Source of the DNA: JACVRW01 sp963808545
GTDB taxonomy: Bacteria > Actinomycetota > Thermoleophilia > Solirubrobacterales > Thermoleophilaceae
Direction of reading: 5' to 3'
DNA: 64,000 bases
Assembly (NCBI GenBank): GCA_963808545.1
Contig: CAWEGB010000006.1
Span: 186,001-250,000 of the forward strand
Shown: piece by piece, positions 8,291 to 16,393 of the stretch
How positions within the stretch are numbered: the stretch's first letter is position 1
How the letters are laid out: each line of letters begins with the position of its first letter
Program-made: the position numbers and the translations under genes
The notes under the pieces: generated by a model
The model's database searches: none
Seen by the model: only the letters and a program-made list of their open reading frames with translations
What the model was told of the DNA's origin: nothing

Positions 8291-8647
8291 TCACTCCGCG
8301 TTACCGCCGGACTCTTCGAGCGCCGCGTCGACGTCGTATCCGAGCGCCAGCGCCAGCTCGGGCGCGGCGGAAACGACGCGTGCGAGGCCGACGGTGGGAG
8401 CCACGGCGATCAGGGTCCCGACGATCTCGTCGATGTTGGCGCCGGCGGCCAGAGCCACCTCGACGTTCGACTGGTAGGAGCTCGGCGCCGCGTCGATCGC
8501 CAGCGACGCCCCTAGCCGGACGAGAGCGTGCGTCTTTTTATCCAGCCGCGAGACCTCGACCGTGTCGTGGCCCATGCCGAGCACCGACTCCACGAACCGC
8601 TCGTCGTTCAGCGCGAGCCTGCGCAAGGTCTCCTTGTATTCGGCCAT
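8291..8647 (-). CDS. Carboxymuconolactone decarboxylase (CMD)-family protein
   Basis: A 118-residue protein starting MAEYKETLRRLALNDERFVE; AGAGG lies 5 bases before the ATG. ATG 8665, six codons upstream, is an alternative. The CMD fold is evident: DKKTHALVRLGASLAIDA, then SYQSNVEVALAAGANIDEIVGTLIAVAPTVGLARVVSAAPELALALGYD. AhpD-type members have a CxxC; here that position is SYQS, so peroxidase activity by that route is not expected. Motif M2 lies 85 bp upstream, suggesting co-regulation with the neighbouring HD operon. Confidence 0.8.
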   Translation of the reverse strand: MAEYKETLRRLALNDERFVESVLGMGHDTVEVSRLDKKTHALVRLGASLAIDAAPSSYQSNVEVALAAGANIDEIVGTLIAVAPTVGLARVVSAAPELALALGYDVDAALEESGGNAE

Positions 8648-8731
8648 CTCCTCCTCTGGCGGCATTCCGGCGGCGTTCCGCGGACCGAGCCCGGGGACAC
8701 CTCGAACTAGACACCATGGGCGCCGCCGCGT

Positions 8732-8751
8732 CATCGTCCCGATGGCATGAA
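8732..8751 (-). promoter_or_regulatory. Shared motif M2, upstream of the CMD gene
   Basis: Reads TTCATGCCATCGGGACGATG toward the CMD gene, ending 85 bp before its ATG. It differs from M3 at three positions. Confidence 0.6.
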
Positions 8752-8775
8752 AAAGCCGGGCAGCGCCGGCGCTGC

Positions 8776-11061
8776 CTAGAGCAGCCCGAGCTCGCGGGCC
8801 CGTTCGACGGCGGCGTTGCGGGAGGTGACGTTGAGCTTGCGGTAGACCGCCATGGCGTGTGATTTCACCGTGTGGCGCGATACGTACAGGCGCTCGCCGA
8901 TCTCGCGGAAGGAGAGGTGCGTGGCGAGGTAGGGCAGCAGGCGCAGCTCCGCCTCGGTCAGAGTCGAGGCCCCGGGGGCGTGCGCGCGCATCGTCTTCAG
9001 GTTCGCGCGCAGCTCGTCCACCTGCCCGGGGAGCGCTCCGAGGTCTGGTTGTCGGCGCAGGATCGGCTCGATCTCGCGCAGCATCGTCTCGGCGCCGCCG
9101 GCGTCGGCGAGTGTCAGGTAGGCCCGGGCGAGCTCCAGGCGGGTTTGTACCGAGTAGTACGGCTGCCCGTAGGTGAGCCGCGGCCGCAGGCGCTGCACCC
9201 GCGCCAGCAGCTCTTGCGCGCGGGGGACGTCCCCACGGTGGAGGGCGACGCGAGCCGCCACGGAATAGGCGAGCGCGCTGGTCGGGTACTCCTCCATCGC
9301 GTGGCTGCGCATGATCCCGAGCGCCCGGTCCGCGTGCTCTTTCGCCTGGACCCACGCTCCCGTTCCGGCCGCGATCGCGGCACGCTCGCCCAGAGCCACC
9401 ATCACCAAGTCCGTCCCTCCGAGCTCGAGGCCCGCCTCGACAACCTCGGCGAACAGATCGTCGGCCTCGTCGACCTCGCCGGCCAGCCACCGCGAGATCG
9501 CGAGCAGCCCCAGGGCGTGCGCCCAGAATTGGCTCCCACGCGCGAGCGTCCCAACCGCGAGCTCCGCATCCGTCCGCATCCTGGCGGCGCCTCGATGACA
9601 GAGCTGGGCACGCAGGAGGGCCCGCCACGAGTCGATCGACGCGCTGCCGTCGGGCAGGGTGCCTTCGTGGCTCCCACGCTCGGCGGCATCGGCCCAACGC
9701 TCCGCCTCAGCGGGCCGGCCCCAAGCCGCGGCGAGTAGTGCGCCGAGCACGGCGACCGCCGCGTTCTGCTCGAGTGCCCCATGCGCCTCCAGCCAGCTGA
9801 GCCAGCGTTCGGCGGTGGCGACACGGCCGCTTTGGTAGACGCGTGGACCGGTACCTACGGTCAGCCACGCCGCTCGGTTGACATCCCCGGCCGCCTGCGC
9901 GTACCCGATCGCGGTCTCCGGCTGCCCGTTCGCCTCGCACCAATCGGCCGCACGAGCGAGCAGACGCGGCACGAGATCCGGCTCGACTCGCTCGAGCTCC
10001 GAACGCAGCAGCTCCTGGAAGAGATGGTGGTAGCGATACCACTCCCGAGTCCGGTCCAGCGGCACCAGGAACAGGTTGGAACCCGCCAGCGATTCCAGCA
10101 TCGTCGCGGAGCCGCTCCCCTCGAGGACCGCGTCGCAGAGCGGACCCGACATGGACTCGAGAACGGCGGTCCTCGTCAGGAAGCGGAGCTCGTCGCGCGG
10201 CAGGCGCGAGAGGATCTCGGAGACCAGATAGTCGGCCACAAAACGGTCGTCCCCACTGAACGCGGTCAGGCCCTTCATCCCGGTCCCGCCCGCCTTTGCC
10301 GAGAGCGCCGCCAGGTACAGACCAGCAGACCAGCCCTCCGTGTGCTCGGTGAGCTCGGCGACCTCGCTTTCCGCCAGCTCCAGGCCGGCCGCGCTCAGCA
10401 ACTGGCGCGCCTCGGCCTCGTCCATGCTCAGCTCGTTCGGACTGATCTCCAGCGCGAGGCCCCGCGCGCGCAGCGCCCCGAAGCGCAGTGCGGGGTGCCC
10501 CCGTGACGAGAGCGCCAGCTGCGAGCCCTCGGGCACATGCCTCGCGAGCGCGGCGATGGCATCCAAGCACACTGGGCTATCGAGCAGATGCAGGTCATCG
10601 AAGACGAGGACGAATGCCTCGTAAATCGTCGCCAGAGCCACCCCGAGGCGCGGGACCACCGTTCCCTCGATCGAAACGCCCGGCGACGCCAGTGCCTCGA
10701 ACACGCTCGGGGGGAGCGGCGAGACCCGGTCAAGCGCGGTGGCGACATACGTCAGCAACACGACCGGATCGTTGTCGTTCTCGTCGACTGAAACCCAGGC
10801 GAACGGTCGCTGCGACTGCGAGGCCCATTCAGCGAGCAGCGTCGTCTTCCCCCAGCCCGGGCCTGCGGACAGGAGAACGACGGGAATCGCGCCCCACTCC
10901 TCCTCCAGTAAGCCGATCAGCGCCGTGCGCGGCACGGTCCCGTCGCGACGCTGTGGCGCGCGCAGCTTCGACTCCACCAACTCGAACGCCGGGGCGGTCG
11001 TAGTGAACGGCCGCGAGCCAGCCCGCGACGCATCGGCCGTCGAGCTCACCGCTCCGGTCAT
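8776..11061 (-). CDS. MalT/LAL-type LuxR-family ATPase transcriptional regulator
   Basis: A 761-residue regulator. Residues 24-46 carry FELVESKLRAPQ-RDGTVPR, typical of MalT-like proteins. Walker A is GPGWGKTT (67-74), a Walker B-like FVLVFDDLHLL follows, and the middle is a long helical-repeat sensor region. The C-terminal LuxR helix-turn-helix reads LTEAELRLLPYLATHLSFREIGERLYVSRHTVKSHAMAVYRKLNV. Such proteins bind ATP and an inducer before activating promoters; the inducer is unknown. AGGA lies before ATG 11061; GTG 11091 is an alternative. It is transcribed away from the DUF2252 gene. Confidence 0.9.
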   Translation of the reverse strand: MTGAVSSTADASRAGSRPFTTTAPAFELVESKLRAPQRRDGTVPRTALIGLLEEEWGAIPVVLLSAGPGWGKTTLLAEWASQSQRPFAWVSVDENDNDPVVLLTYVATALDRVSPLPPSVFEALASPGVSIEGTVVPRLGVALATIYEAFVLVFDDLHLLDSPVCLDAIAALARHVPEGSQLALSSRGHPALRFGALRARGLALEISPNELSMDEAEARQLLSAAGLELAESEVAELTEHTEGWSAGLYLAALSAKAGGTGMKGLTAFSGDDRFVADYLVSEILSRLPRDELRFLTRTAVLESMSGPLCDAVLEGSGSATMLESLAGSNLFLVPLDRTREWYRYHHLFQELLRSELERVEPDLVPRLLARAADWCEANGQPETAIGYAQAAGDVNRAAWLTVGTGPRVYQSGRVATAERWLSWLEAHGALEQNAAVAVLGALLAAAWGRPAEAERWADAAERGSHEGTLPDGSASIDSWRALLRAQLCHRGAARMRTDAELAVGTLARGSQFWAHALGLLAISRWLAGEVDEADDLFAEVVEAGLELGGTDLVMVALGERAAIAAGTGAWVQAKEHADRALGIMRSHAMEEYPTSALAYSVAARVALHRGDVPRAQELLARVQRLRPRLTYGQPYYSVQTRLELARAYLTLADAGGAETMLREIEPILRRQPDLGALPGQVDELRANLKTMRAHAPGASTLTEAELRLLPYLATHLSFREIGERLYVSRHTVKSHAMAVYRKLNVTSRNAAVERARELGLL

Positions 11062-11407
11062 GACATCCTGGCCGTCGAGGCGCGTGCTCACGCGTGCGTC
11101 ATAACCGCCGCGCGGACTCGCCGCCGCAGCTACTGATCGACCTCGGCGCCTTCCAGCCGATGGAAACGGCACCCTGGGACATGCTCCGATAGGGGTCCAA
11201 GATTTCCCCTAAGGTCCGGTGCGTCCAAACGCACAGACCCTACTGTGCAGAACTGGCTGAGGCAAATGCGGGCCTCCCTCACGAGCGCGCGCCAGCCGTG
11301 ATTTCATGCCATCTGGGCGATGACGCATCGGCGCCGGAGCGGTTCCATGGAGCCGACGGCACACCCGGGAGTATTCGAGCTTTCGCCCGGCGGCGAAGGG
11401 AGACATC
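11062..11407. other. Divergent intergenic region between the LuxR-type regulator and DUF2252
   Basis: No gene is seen. It holds motif M3 and AGGGGAAATCTTGGACCCCT (11195-11214, inverse arms AGGGG/CCCCT), a possible operator for the divergent LuxR-type regulator. Confidence 0.4.
11303..11322 (+). promoter_or_regulatory. Shared motif M3, upstream of DUF2252
   Basis: TTCATGCCATCTGGGCGATG, 86 bp before ATG 11408. It is the best match to the consensus; M7 shares its 3' 16 bases exactly, counting one base past the motif. Confidence 0.6.
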
Positions 11408-12880
11408 ATGGCGGACGTTGAGACCCCCCTCGATGGTTCGGACGCGGCCGGGACACGCGAGCGCGACGGGCGGCACCCCAGGCCGAAGGCGATACCCCAC
11501 CCCACCGCCGAGGAGCGAGCCGCACAGGGCAAGGCGGCGAGGGCGGTGGCGCCGCGCTCGGGGCAGGGCGAATGGGAGCCGGCTTCCGATCGGCGTGATC
11601 CGGTCGAGCTGCTGGAGGAGCAGGCTGCTTCGCGGGTGCAGGAGCTGGTGCCGATCCGCTATGGGCGGATGCTGGTGTCGCCGTTCACGTTCTTCCGCGG
11701 CGCGGCCTACCCGATGGCGGCCGATCTGGCCGGCGCGCCGCGGAGCGGGCTGGAGGTGCAGCTCTGTGGCGATGCGCACCTGTCCAACTTCGGTGCGTTC
11801 GGCGCGCCCGACCGGCGGCTTGTGTTCAGCATCAACGACTTCGACGAGACGCTGCCGGGCCCGTTCGAGTGGGACCTGAAGCGGCTGGTGGCGAGCTTCG
11901 CCGTGGCGGGCCGGGATCGAGGCTTCGACGCCAAAAAGCGCCAGGCGATCAACCGGGCGGTGACGCGTTCGTACCGGGACGCGATCAGGGCGTTCGGCGC
12001 GATGTCCAACCTCGAGATCTGGTACGCCCGCATCGACGTCGACGAGATCGCGGCGCTGGCTCGGCAGGGGACCCCAAAGCAGCGGAAGCGGTTCGAGCGC
12101 AACTTGGCCAAGGCACGCTCGAAGGACAGCCTGAAGGCGTTCGCGAAGCTCACGCAGATCGTCGACGGCGAGCCCAGGATCGCGAGCGACCCGCCGCTGA
12201 TCGTCCCGATCGAGGAAGTGGTCTCCGGTGTCGGACCGGCCGAGCTCGAGGGGTTCGTGCGCGGCGTGATCCGCTCCTACCGGCGCACCCTGAGCGCCGA
12301 CCGCCGGCAGCTGCTGGAGCGCTTTCGCTACGTCCATTCGGCGCGCAAGGTCGTCGGCGTGGGCAGCGTCGGCACGCGCGCCTGGATCGTGCTGATGTTG
12401 GGGCGCGACGACAACGATCCGCTGTTCCTGCAGCTCAAGGAGGCGCAGCCATCGGTGCTCGAGCCGTTTCTGCGCAAGAGCTCGTTCAACAACCACGGCC
12501 AGCGGGTCGTCGAGGGCCAGCGCCTGACGCAGGCCGCCAGCGACATCATGCTCGGCTGGATCCGGATGACGGCGTTCGACGGTGCGAGCCGGGATTTCTA
12601 CATGCGCCAGCTCTGGGACGGCAAGGGCTCGGCGCTGGTCGAGCTGATGAACCCGCAGGCGATGACGGCCTACGCGGGGCTCTGCGGCCACGCGCTCGCG
12701 AAGGCACACGCCCGCTCCGGGGACGCGATCGCGATCGGGAGCTATGTCGGGGCGGGCGACAGCCTCGACCGTGCGCTGGCCGCGTTCGCAGAGGCCTACG
12801 CCGACCAGAACGAATGCGACTACAACGCCCTCCGAGAGGCCGCCCAGTCCGGCCGGGTCGCGGCCGAGACAGGCCTCTGA
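11408..12880 (+). CDS. DUF2252 family protein
   Basis: A 490-residue protein with a GAAGGGAG site before its ATG. Hallmarks are RVQELVPIRYGRMLVSPFTFFRGAA, LCGDAHLSNFGAF (GDxHxxNFG, kinase-like loop) and FSINDFDETLPGPFEWDLKRL (NDFD). The C-terminus is FAEAYADQNECDYNALREA. The family is thought to have an aminoglycoside-phosphotransferase/kinase-like fold; its substrate is unknown. A fragment of a second copy lies at 4339-4463. Motif M3 suggests membership of the shared regulon. Confidence 0.9.
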   Translation: MADVETPLDGSDAAGTRERDGRHPRPKAIPHPTAEERAAQGKAARAVAPRSGQGEWEPASDRRDPVELLEEQAASRVQELVPIRYGRMLVSPFTFFRGAAYPMAADLAGAPRSGLEVQLCGDAHLSNFGAFGAPDRRLVFSINDFDETLPGPFEWDLKRLVASFAVAGRDRGFDAKKRQAINRAVTRSYRDAIRAFGAMSNLEIWYARIDVDEIAALARQGTPKQRKRFERNLAKARSKDSLKAFAKLTQIVDGEPRIASDPPLIVPIEEVVSGVGPAELEGFVRGVIRSYRRTLSADRRQLLERFRYVHSARKVVGVGSVGTRAWIVLMLGRDDNDPLFLQLKEAQPSVLEPFLRKSSFNNHGQRVVEGQRLTQAASDIMLGWIRMTAFDGASRDFYMRQLWDGKGSALVELMNPQAMTAYAGLCGHALAKAHARSGDAIAIGSYVGAGDSLDRALAAFAEAYADQNECDYNALREAAQSGRVAAETGL

Positions 12881-12937
12881 CGGGGCGCGACCACCGGCGA
12901 ACCCGCGCTCGCAAACTCAAGAGTCTGATGTGCAGAG

Positions 12938-12957
12938 ATTGCCCGATCTGGGGGATG
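12938..12957 (+). promoter_or_regulatory. Shared motif M4, upstream of the SHOCT membrane protein
   Basis: ATTGCCCGATCTGGGGGATG, ending 59 bp before ATG 13016. The ATCTGGG.GATG core matches M3 and M7. Confidence 0.5.
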
Positions 12958-13015
12958 CGCGCGGCCCCGGGGCCGGGGGACAATCGCCGTGGCGTTCGAC
13001 AGAAAGGGACCTCCG

Positions 13016-13411
13016 ATGGTGATTGCGGCTGACTACCCATTCCTCGACGTTCTCGGCACGATGCTCGTGTTCTTCGGCTTCGTGGTCTGGTTCTGGCTCC
13101 TGATCAGGGTCTTCGCGGACGTCTTCCGCAGGGACGACATCGGCGGCTGGGCGAAGTTCTTTTGGTCCGTCTTCGTGATCGTCGTGCCGTTGCTCGGAGT
13201 GTTGGTCTACCTGATCGCCGAGGGCGAGGAGATGGGCCAACGCGACGCTCAGCAGGCCCAGGCTCAGAAGACGGAGTTCGACGCCTACGTCCGCCAGACG
13301 GCCGGCAACGGCGGGCCCGGCAGCGAGATCGCGCACGCGAAGCAGCTGCTGGACAGCGGCGCGATCAGTCAGACCGAGTTCGAGCAGATCAAGCAGAGAG
13401 CGCTGTCGTAG
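13016..13411 (+). CDS. PLD-N/SHOCT-type small membrane protein
   Basis: A 131-residue protein with AAAGGGA before its ATG. Two TM helices (FLDVLGTMLVFFGFVVWFWLLIRVF and WAKFFWSVFVIVVPLLGVLVYLIA), linked by DVFRRDDIGG, resemble the phospholipase-D-nuclease N-terminal membrane domain. The C-terminus IAHAKQLLDSGAISQTEFEQIKQRAL is a SHOCT helix pair. This combination is common in actinobacterial stress-type membrane proteins. GTG 12989 would add nine residues and is less likely. Confidence 0.8.
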   Translation: MVIAADYPFLDVLGTMLVFFGFVVWFWLLIRVFADVFRRDDIGGWAKFFWSVFVIVVPLLGVLVYLIAEGEEMGQRDAQQAQAQKTEFDAYVRQTAGNGGPGSEIAHAKQLLDSGAISQTEFEQIKQRALS

Positions 13412-13420
13412 CTACCCACA

Positions 13421-14878
13421 TCATTCGGTAGACGGGTCGGCCGGGAGCATCTGGCTTCCCTGGTCTGCCCTGCCCGAGCGAGAGTCGAGCTGGCGCGTGG
13501 CCCTTACCGCTGCGCGTCCGAGCGCGTTGGCGTAGGTGGGGAATGAGAAGGGAACCAGGGCGAGCTGCTCGACCTTCATGCCGGACGCCACTGCGAGCGC
13601 CGCCAGTTGGGCGAGTTCGACGGCCCGCTCACCCACGATGTGACAGCCGAGGATCGTGTGGTTCTCGCGGTCGGCGACGAGCTTGCAGAACCCTGTGGTG
13701 CGACCGTCGATGATCGGGCGCGGCATGGAGTCGAAGCCCTCTGTCCCCACGACGACGTCATGGGTCTCGCGGGCGGCCGCCTCGCTGAGCCCGACAGAGG
13801 CGTATTCGGGGTCGGTGAAGCTGCCGAGCGGACTGACCTCCGCGGGAAGGACGTCGGTGCGGCCGACGGCTGCGTTGGTCGCGGCGAGGTAGGCCTCGCG
13901 TGCGGCCTCGTGGACGACCATCAGGTGCCCGGTGACGTCTCCGGCGGCATAGATGCCCGGAGCCGTCGTGCGGAGCTGGGAGTCCACCTTGATGTAGCCG
14001 CGCTTCTCAGTCTGCACCCCGGCGGCGGCGAGATCGAGGCCGTCCGTGTTCGCGACCCAGCCGACCGCGACGACGGCGAGCGTCGCGTCGACGTGCGCCT
14101 GCGCACCGCTCCGTGAATAGACAAGTCGGACTCCAGCGGGGCAGGGCTCGAAGCGCTCGATCGTTCCGGCGTGCTCGAGGATCCGCACCCCGGAGGCCTC
14201 CAGGGCAGTGCTCATCGCTGCCGCGACCTGCTCGTCCTCGCTCATGAGGATGCGGGGGGCGGCCTCGAACAGGGTGACCCGCGATCCGAACGCGTTGAAG
14301 ATCGAGGCGACCTGGACCCCGGTCGCACCGGCGCCGATCACCAGCAGCGAGTCGGGGGCCGATTCGAGACGCCAGGCGTCGCTGTGCGTGCAGGTCAGCT
14401 CGAAGCCTGGCACTGGGAGCTTGCGCGACGCGCCGCCGGTGCACACGATGACGTTCGCGGCTCGCAGTCGCGGTCCGTCGTCGCTTTCGATCACGTGGGG
14501 CTCGACGAAACGAGCCGTTCCGGCGTGTTCGTAGAGGGTCACGCCGGCCCGTTGGAGCTCGTCGCGCAAGAGCGCGTGCGCGCGCACGTCGCCGGTCACC
14601 TCGCGCACGCGGGCGAGCAGACGCCGATAGTCGAGCGTGGGCTCGCCGGCGCTGATCCCGTAATGCCCGAGTTGCCTTGCCTCCCGCATCAGGCGCGCCG
14701 CGTGGGCCAGGGTCCGCACCGGCACCGGCCCGTCGTTGGCGGCCATTCCCCCGAGTTCGTCGCGCGTGACGAGCGCCGTTGGAGCTCCGAGTCGCGCCGC
14801 GCGCAGCGCAGCGACGACGCCCGCTGGCCCGGCGCCGATCACGATCACATCGAGCTCGTCTGTGCGTGCGGAAGGCAT
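13421..14878 (-). CDS. Pyridine nucleotide-disulfide oxidoreductase-fold flavoprotein lacking the redox disulfide
   Basis: A 485-residue protein. The N-terminal FAD motif is DVIVIGAGPAGVVAALRA, the NAD motif is LLVIGAGATGVQVASIF, the second FAD site is GIYAAGDVTG, and there is a C-terminal dimerisation domain. Dihydrolipoamide or mercuric reductases carry GGTCxNxGCxPSK and HxHPTxxE. Here these are GGMAANDGPVPVRTL and VPFSFPTYANAL, so both cysteines and the catalytic His-Glu are missing. It likely transfers electrons from NAD(P)H through FAD to an external acceptor such as a quinone. The ATG has no strong ribosome site. Confidence 0.8.
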   Translation of the reverse strand: MPSARTDELDVIVIGAGPAGVVAALRAARLGAPTALVTRDELGGMAANDGPVPVRTLAHAARLMREARQLGHYGISAGEPTLDYRRLLARVREVTGDVRAHALLRDELQRAGVTLYEHAGTARFVEPHVIESDDGPRLRAANVIVCTGGASRKLPVPGFELTCTHSDAWRLESAPDSLLVIGAGATGVQVASIFNAFGSRVTLFEAAPRILMSEDEQVAAAMSTALEASGVRILEHAGTIERFEPCPAGVRLVYSRSGAQAHVDATLAVVAVGWVANTDGLDLAAAGVQTEKRGYIKVDSQLRTTAPGIYAAGDVTGHLMVVHEAAREAYLAATNAAVGRTDVLPAEVSPLGSFTDPEYASVGLSEAAARETHDVVVGTEGFDSMPRPIIDGRTTGFCKLVADRENHTILGCHIVGERAVELAQLAALAVASGMKVEQLALVPFSFPTYANALGRAAVRATRQLDSRSGRADQGSQMLPADPSTE

Positions 14879-15217
14879 TTTCGCGGTGCCGCGGAGCCGC
14901 TCTGCGGTCGTTGCGTTCTCGGATCCTCCGGGAGTCTGGCAAGTTTGGTCGCGCTGGAGCGAGGCGGACGCCGAGCACTCGTGGACCATCGACATCGAGG
15001 AGGAGGTCATGCTCCTTCACCTGGAGAGCTCGACGACGCAGGTATGGGCCTCGGCCACGCTGTGGCGGCGGATGCCGCTCCCGGAGGCTGAATTCATGCC
15101 ATCGGGATGAGGCGGACGGGCGGGCGCACCCCTACGCTGCGCCCACACTACGAGCGTCGCAACGCTGCTCGAGGGCCACGCGACCCTCGACTATTGCGGC
15201 CTCGAAGGAGGAACGCA
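14879..15217. other. Divergent intergenic region with motif M5
   Basis: Between the FAD oxidoreductase and the small coiled-coil gene. It contains M5 and an AGGAGG-containing patch (14998-15006) with no gene behind it; no other feature is seen. Confidence 0.4.
15093..15109 (+). promoter_or_regulatory. Shared motif M5, upstream of the coiled-coil paralogue
   Basis: TTCATGCCATCGGGATG, three bases shorter in the centre than the other copies, 109 bp before GTG 15218. Confidence 0.5.
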
Positions 15218-15475
15218 GTGTCCGCGCCAGAGACCCCCTTGGACTCCCATCCGCGCGCCCAGGCCGCGCTCAGGCTGCTGACCGGCGAATTCGAGCTTCG
15301 CACCGAGCGACCGGGTACGGCGCTGCGCGGTCTTGCAGGCGAACTGGTCGACGAGCGCCGGACGCTGGCCGAACTTCGGCACGAGGTCACACAACCGAAG
15401 GCGCGACTCGAGTCCCCGCAACCCACCCAAGAAGACGAACCGGCCCGGCGCTCGGGGGCGCTCGCCCACGTCTGA
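15218..15475 (+). CDS. Small coiled-coil protein, paralogue of 6967-7272
   Basis: An 85-residue protein from a GTG with AAGGAGG upstream. The coiled-coil half (LRGLAGELVDERRTLAEL, then RHEVTQPKARLESPQPTQ) matches the protein at 6967-7272 over about 40 residues, whereas the N-terminus differs. Both paralogues lie behind a copy of the shared motif. It is followed 15 bp later by the SMP-30 gene. Function is unknown. Confidence 0.65.
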   Translation: MSAPETPLDSHPRAQAALRLLTGEFELRTERPGTALRGLAGELVDERRTLAELRHEVTQPKARLESPQPTQEDEPARRSGALAHV

Positions 15476-15490
15476 CGAGGGGTCTGCGGC

Positions 15491-16393
15491 ATGGGCGACA
15501 CTCCCGTCGAGGTCGCGTTGAGCGTGCGGTCGCAGCACGCGGAGGGCCCGCTGTGGGACGCCGCGACGGCCCGCCTGTGGTGGGTGGATATCCCCGCAGA
15601 GCGGGTGCATTGCTGGTATCCGGAGTCCTCTGAGCACAGCTCCTGGAGCACCATCGGGCAGCCGGGTGGCGTGGTGCTCGGCGCAACGGGCGAACCGGTG
15701 GTGGCAAGCCCGGAGGGCCTGGCGGTGCTCGACCGCAGCACAGGCAAGCTGGATCTGCGCGTTCCGATCGAGCAGGACATGCCCGAGAACCGCGCCAACG
15801 ACGCCAAGGTCGACAGCCGGGGAGGGGTCTGGGTCGGCACGATGGCCTTCGACAAGCGGCCACGGAACGCGGCGTTGTACCGCGTCGACGGCAACCGGGT
15901 GACCCGTGTGGTCGATGGCCTGACGATCTCCAACGGGCCCGCCTTCGACGAGCCGGGCGGGCGGCTCTACCTCGCCGACACGGCCCTCTGCGTCGTCGAC
16001 GTCTTCGATCTTGACCGCGCGACGGGTGCCCTCAGCGGTCGCCAGCGGTTCCTCGATCTCAGCCGGGAGCAGCTCTGGCCGGACGGCATGACCGTCGACG
16101 GCGAAGGCATGCTCTGGGTCGCAGTTGGGCGAGCCGGAGCGGTCCACCGCTACCGCGCCGACGGCACGCTCGACGGCGTCGTCGAGCTGCCGACGTCGAA
16201 TCCCACCTCGGTGGTCTTCGGCGGCGGCGACGGCGGTGACCTCTACATCACGACGTCATGGGTCGACTCCGAGCGGCGCGCGGACGAACCGCTGGCGGGC
16301 GCGATCTTCCGTTGCCGCCCCGGGGTGACGGGCCAGCCCTCTCCGCGCTACCCAGACCTCCCACGACGAGCCGAGAAAGGCGTCACACCATGA
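15491..16393 (+). CDS. SMP-30/gluconolactonase-family lactonase
   Basis: A 300-residue six-bladed propeller enzyme. The metal and catalytic residues of regucalcin-type lactonases are present: E18 (HAEGPLW), N103 (NRANDAK), N148 (ISNGPAFD) and D198 (WPDGMTV). Its stop overlaps the start of the downstream glucose-6-phosphate dehydrogenase (ATGA), so the two are translationally coupled. The likely role is hydrolysing the sugar lactone made by that dehydrogenase, in place of a classical 6-phosphogluconolactonase; this is inferred from context. Confidence 0.88.
   Translation: MGDTPVEVALSVRSQHAEGPLWDAATARLWWVDIPAERVHCWYPESSEHSSWSTIGQPGGVVLGATGEPVVASPEGLAVLDRSTGKLDLRVPIEQDMPENRANDAKVDSRGGVWVGTMAFDKRPRNAALYRVDGNRVTRVVDGLTISNGPAFDEPGGRLYLADTALCVVDVFDLDRATGALSGRQRFLDLSREQLWPDGMTVDGEGMLWVAVGRAGAVHRYRADGTLDGVVELPTSNPTSVVFGGGDGGDLYITTSWVDSERRADEPLAGAIFRCRPGVTGQPSPRYPDLPRRAEKGVTP

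Noticed and set aside
8291..9697. A 468-codon minus frame ending in the CMD protein
   Set aside because: Only the last 118 codons are protein-like; the rest overlaps the LuxR-family gene out of frame. The gene starts at 8647.
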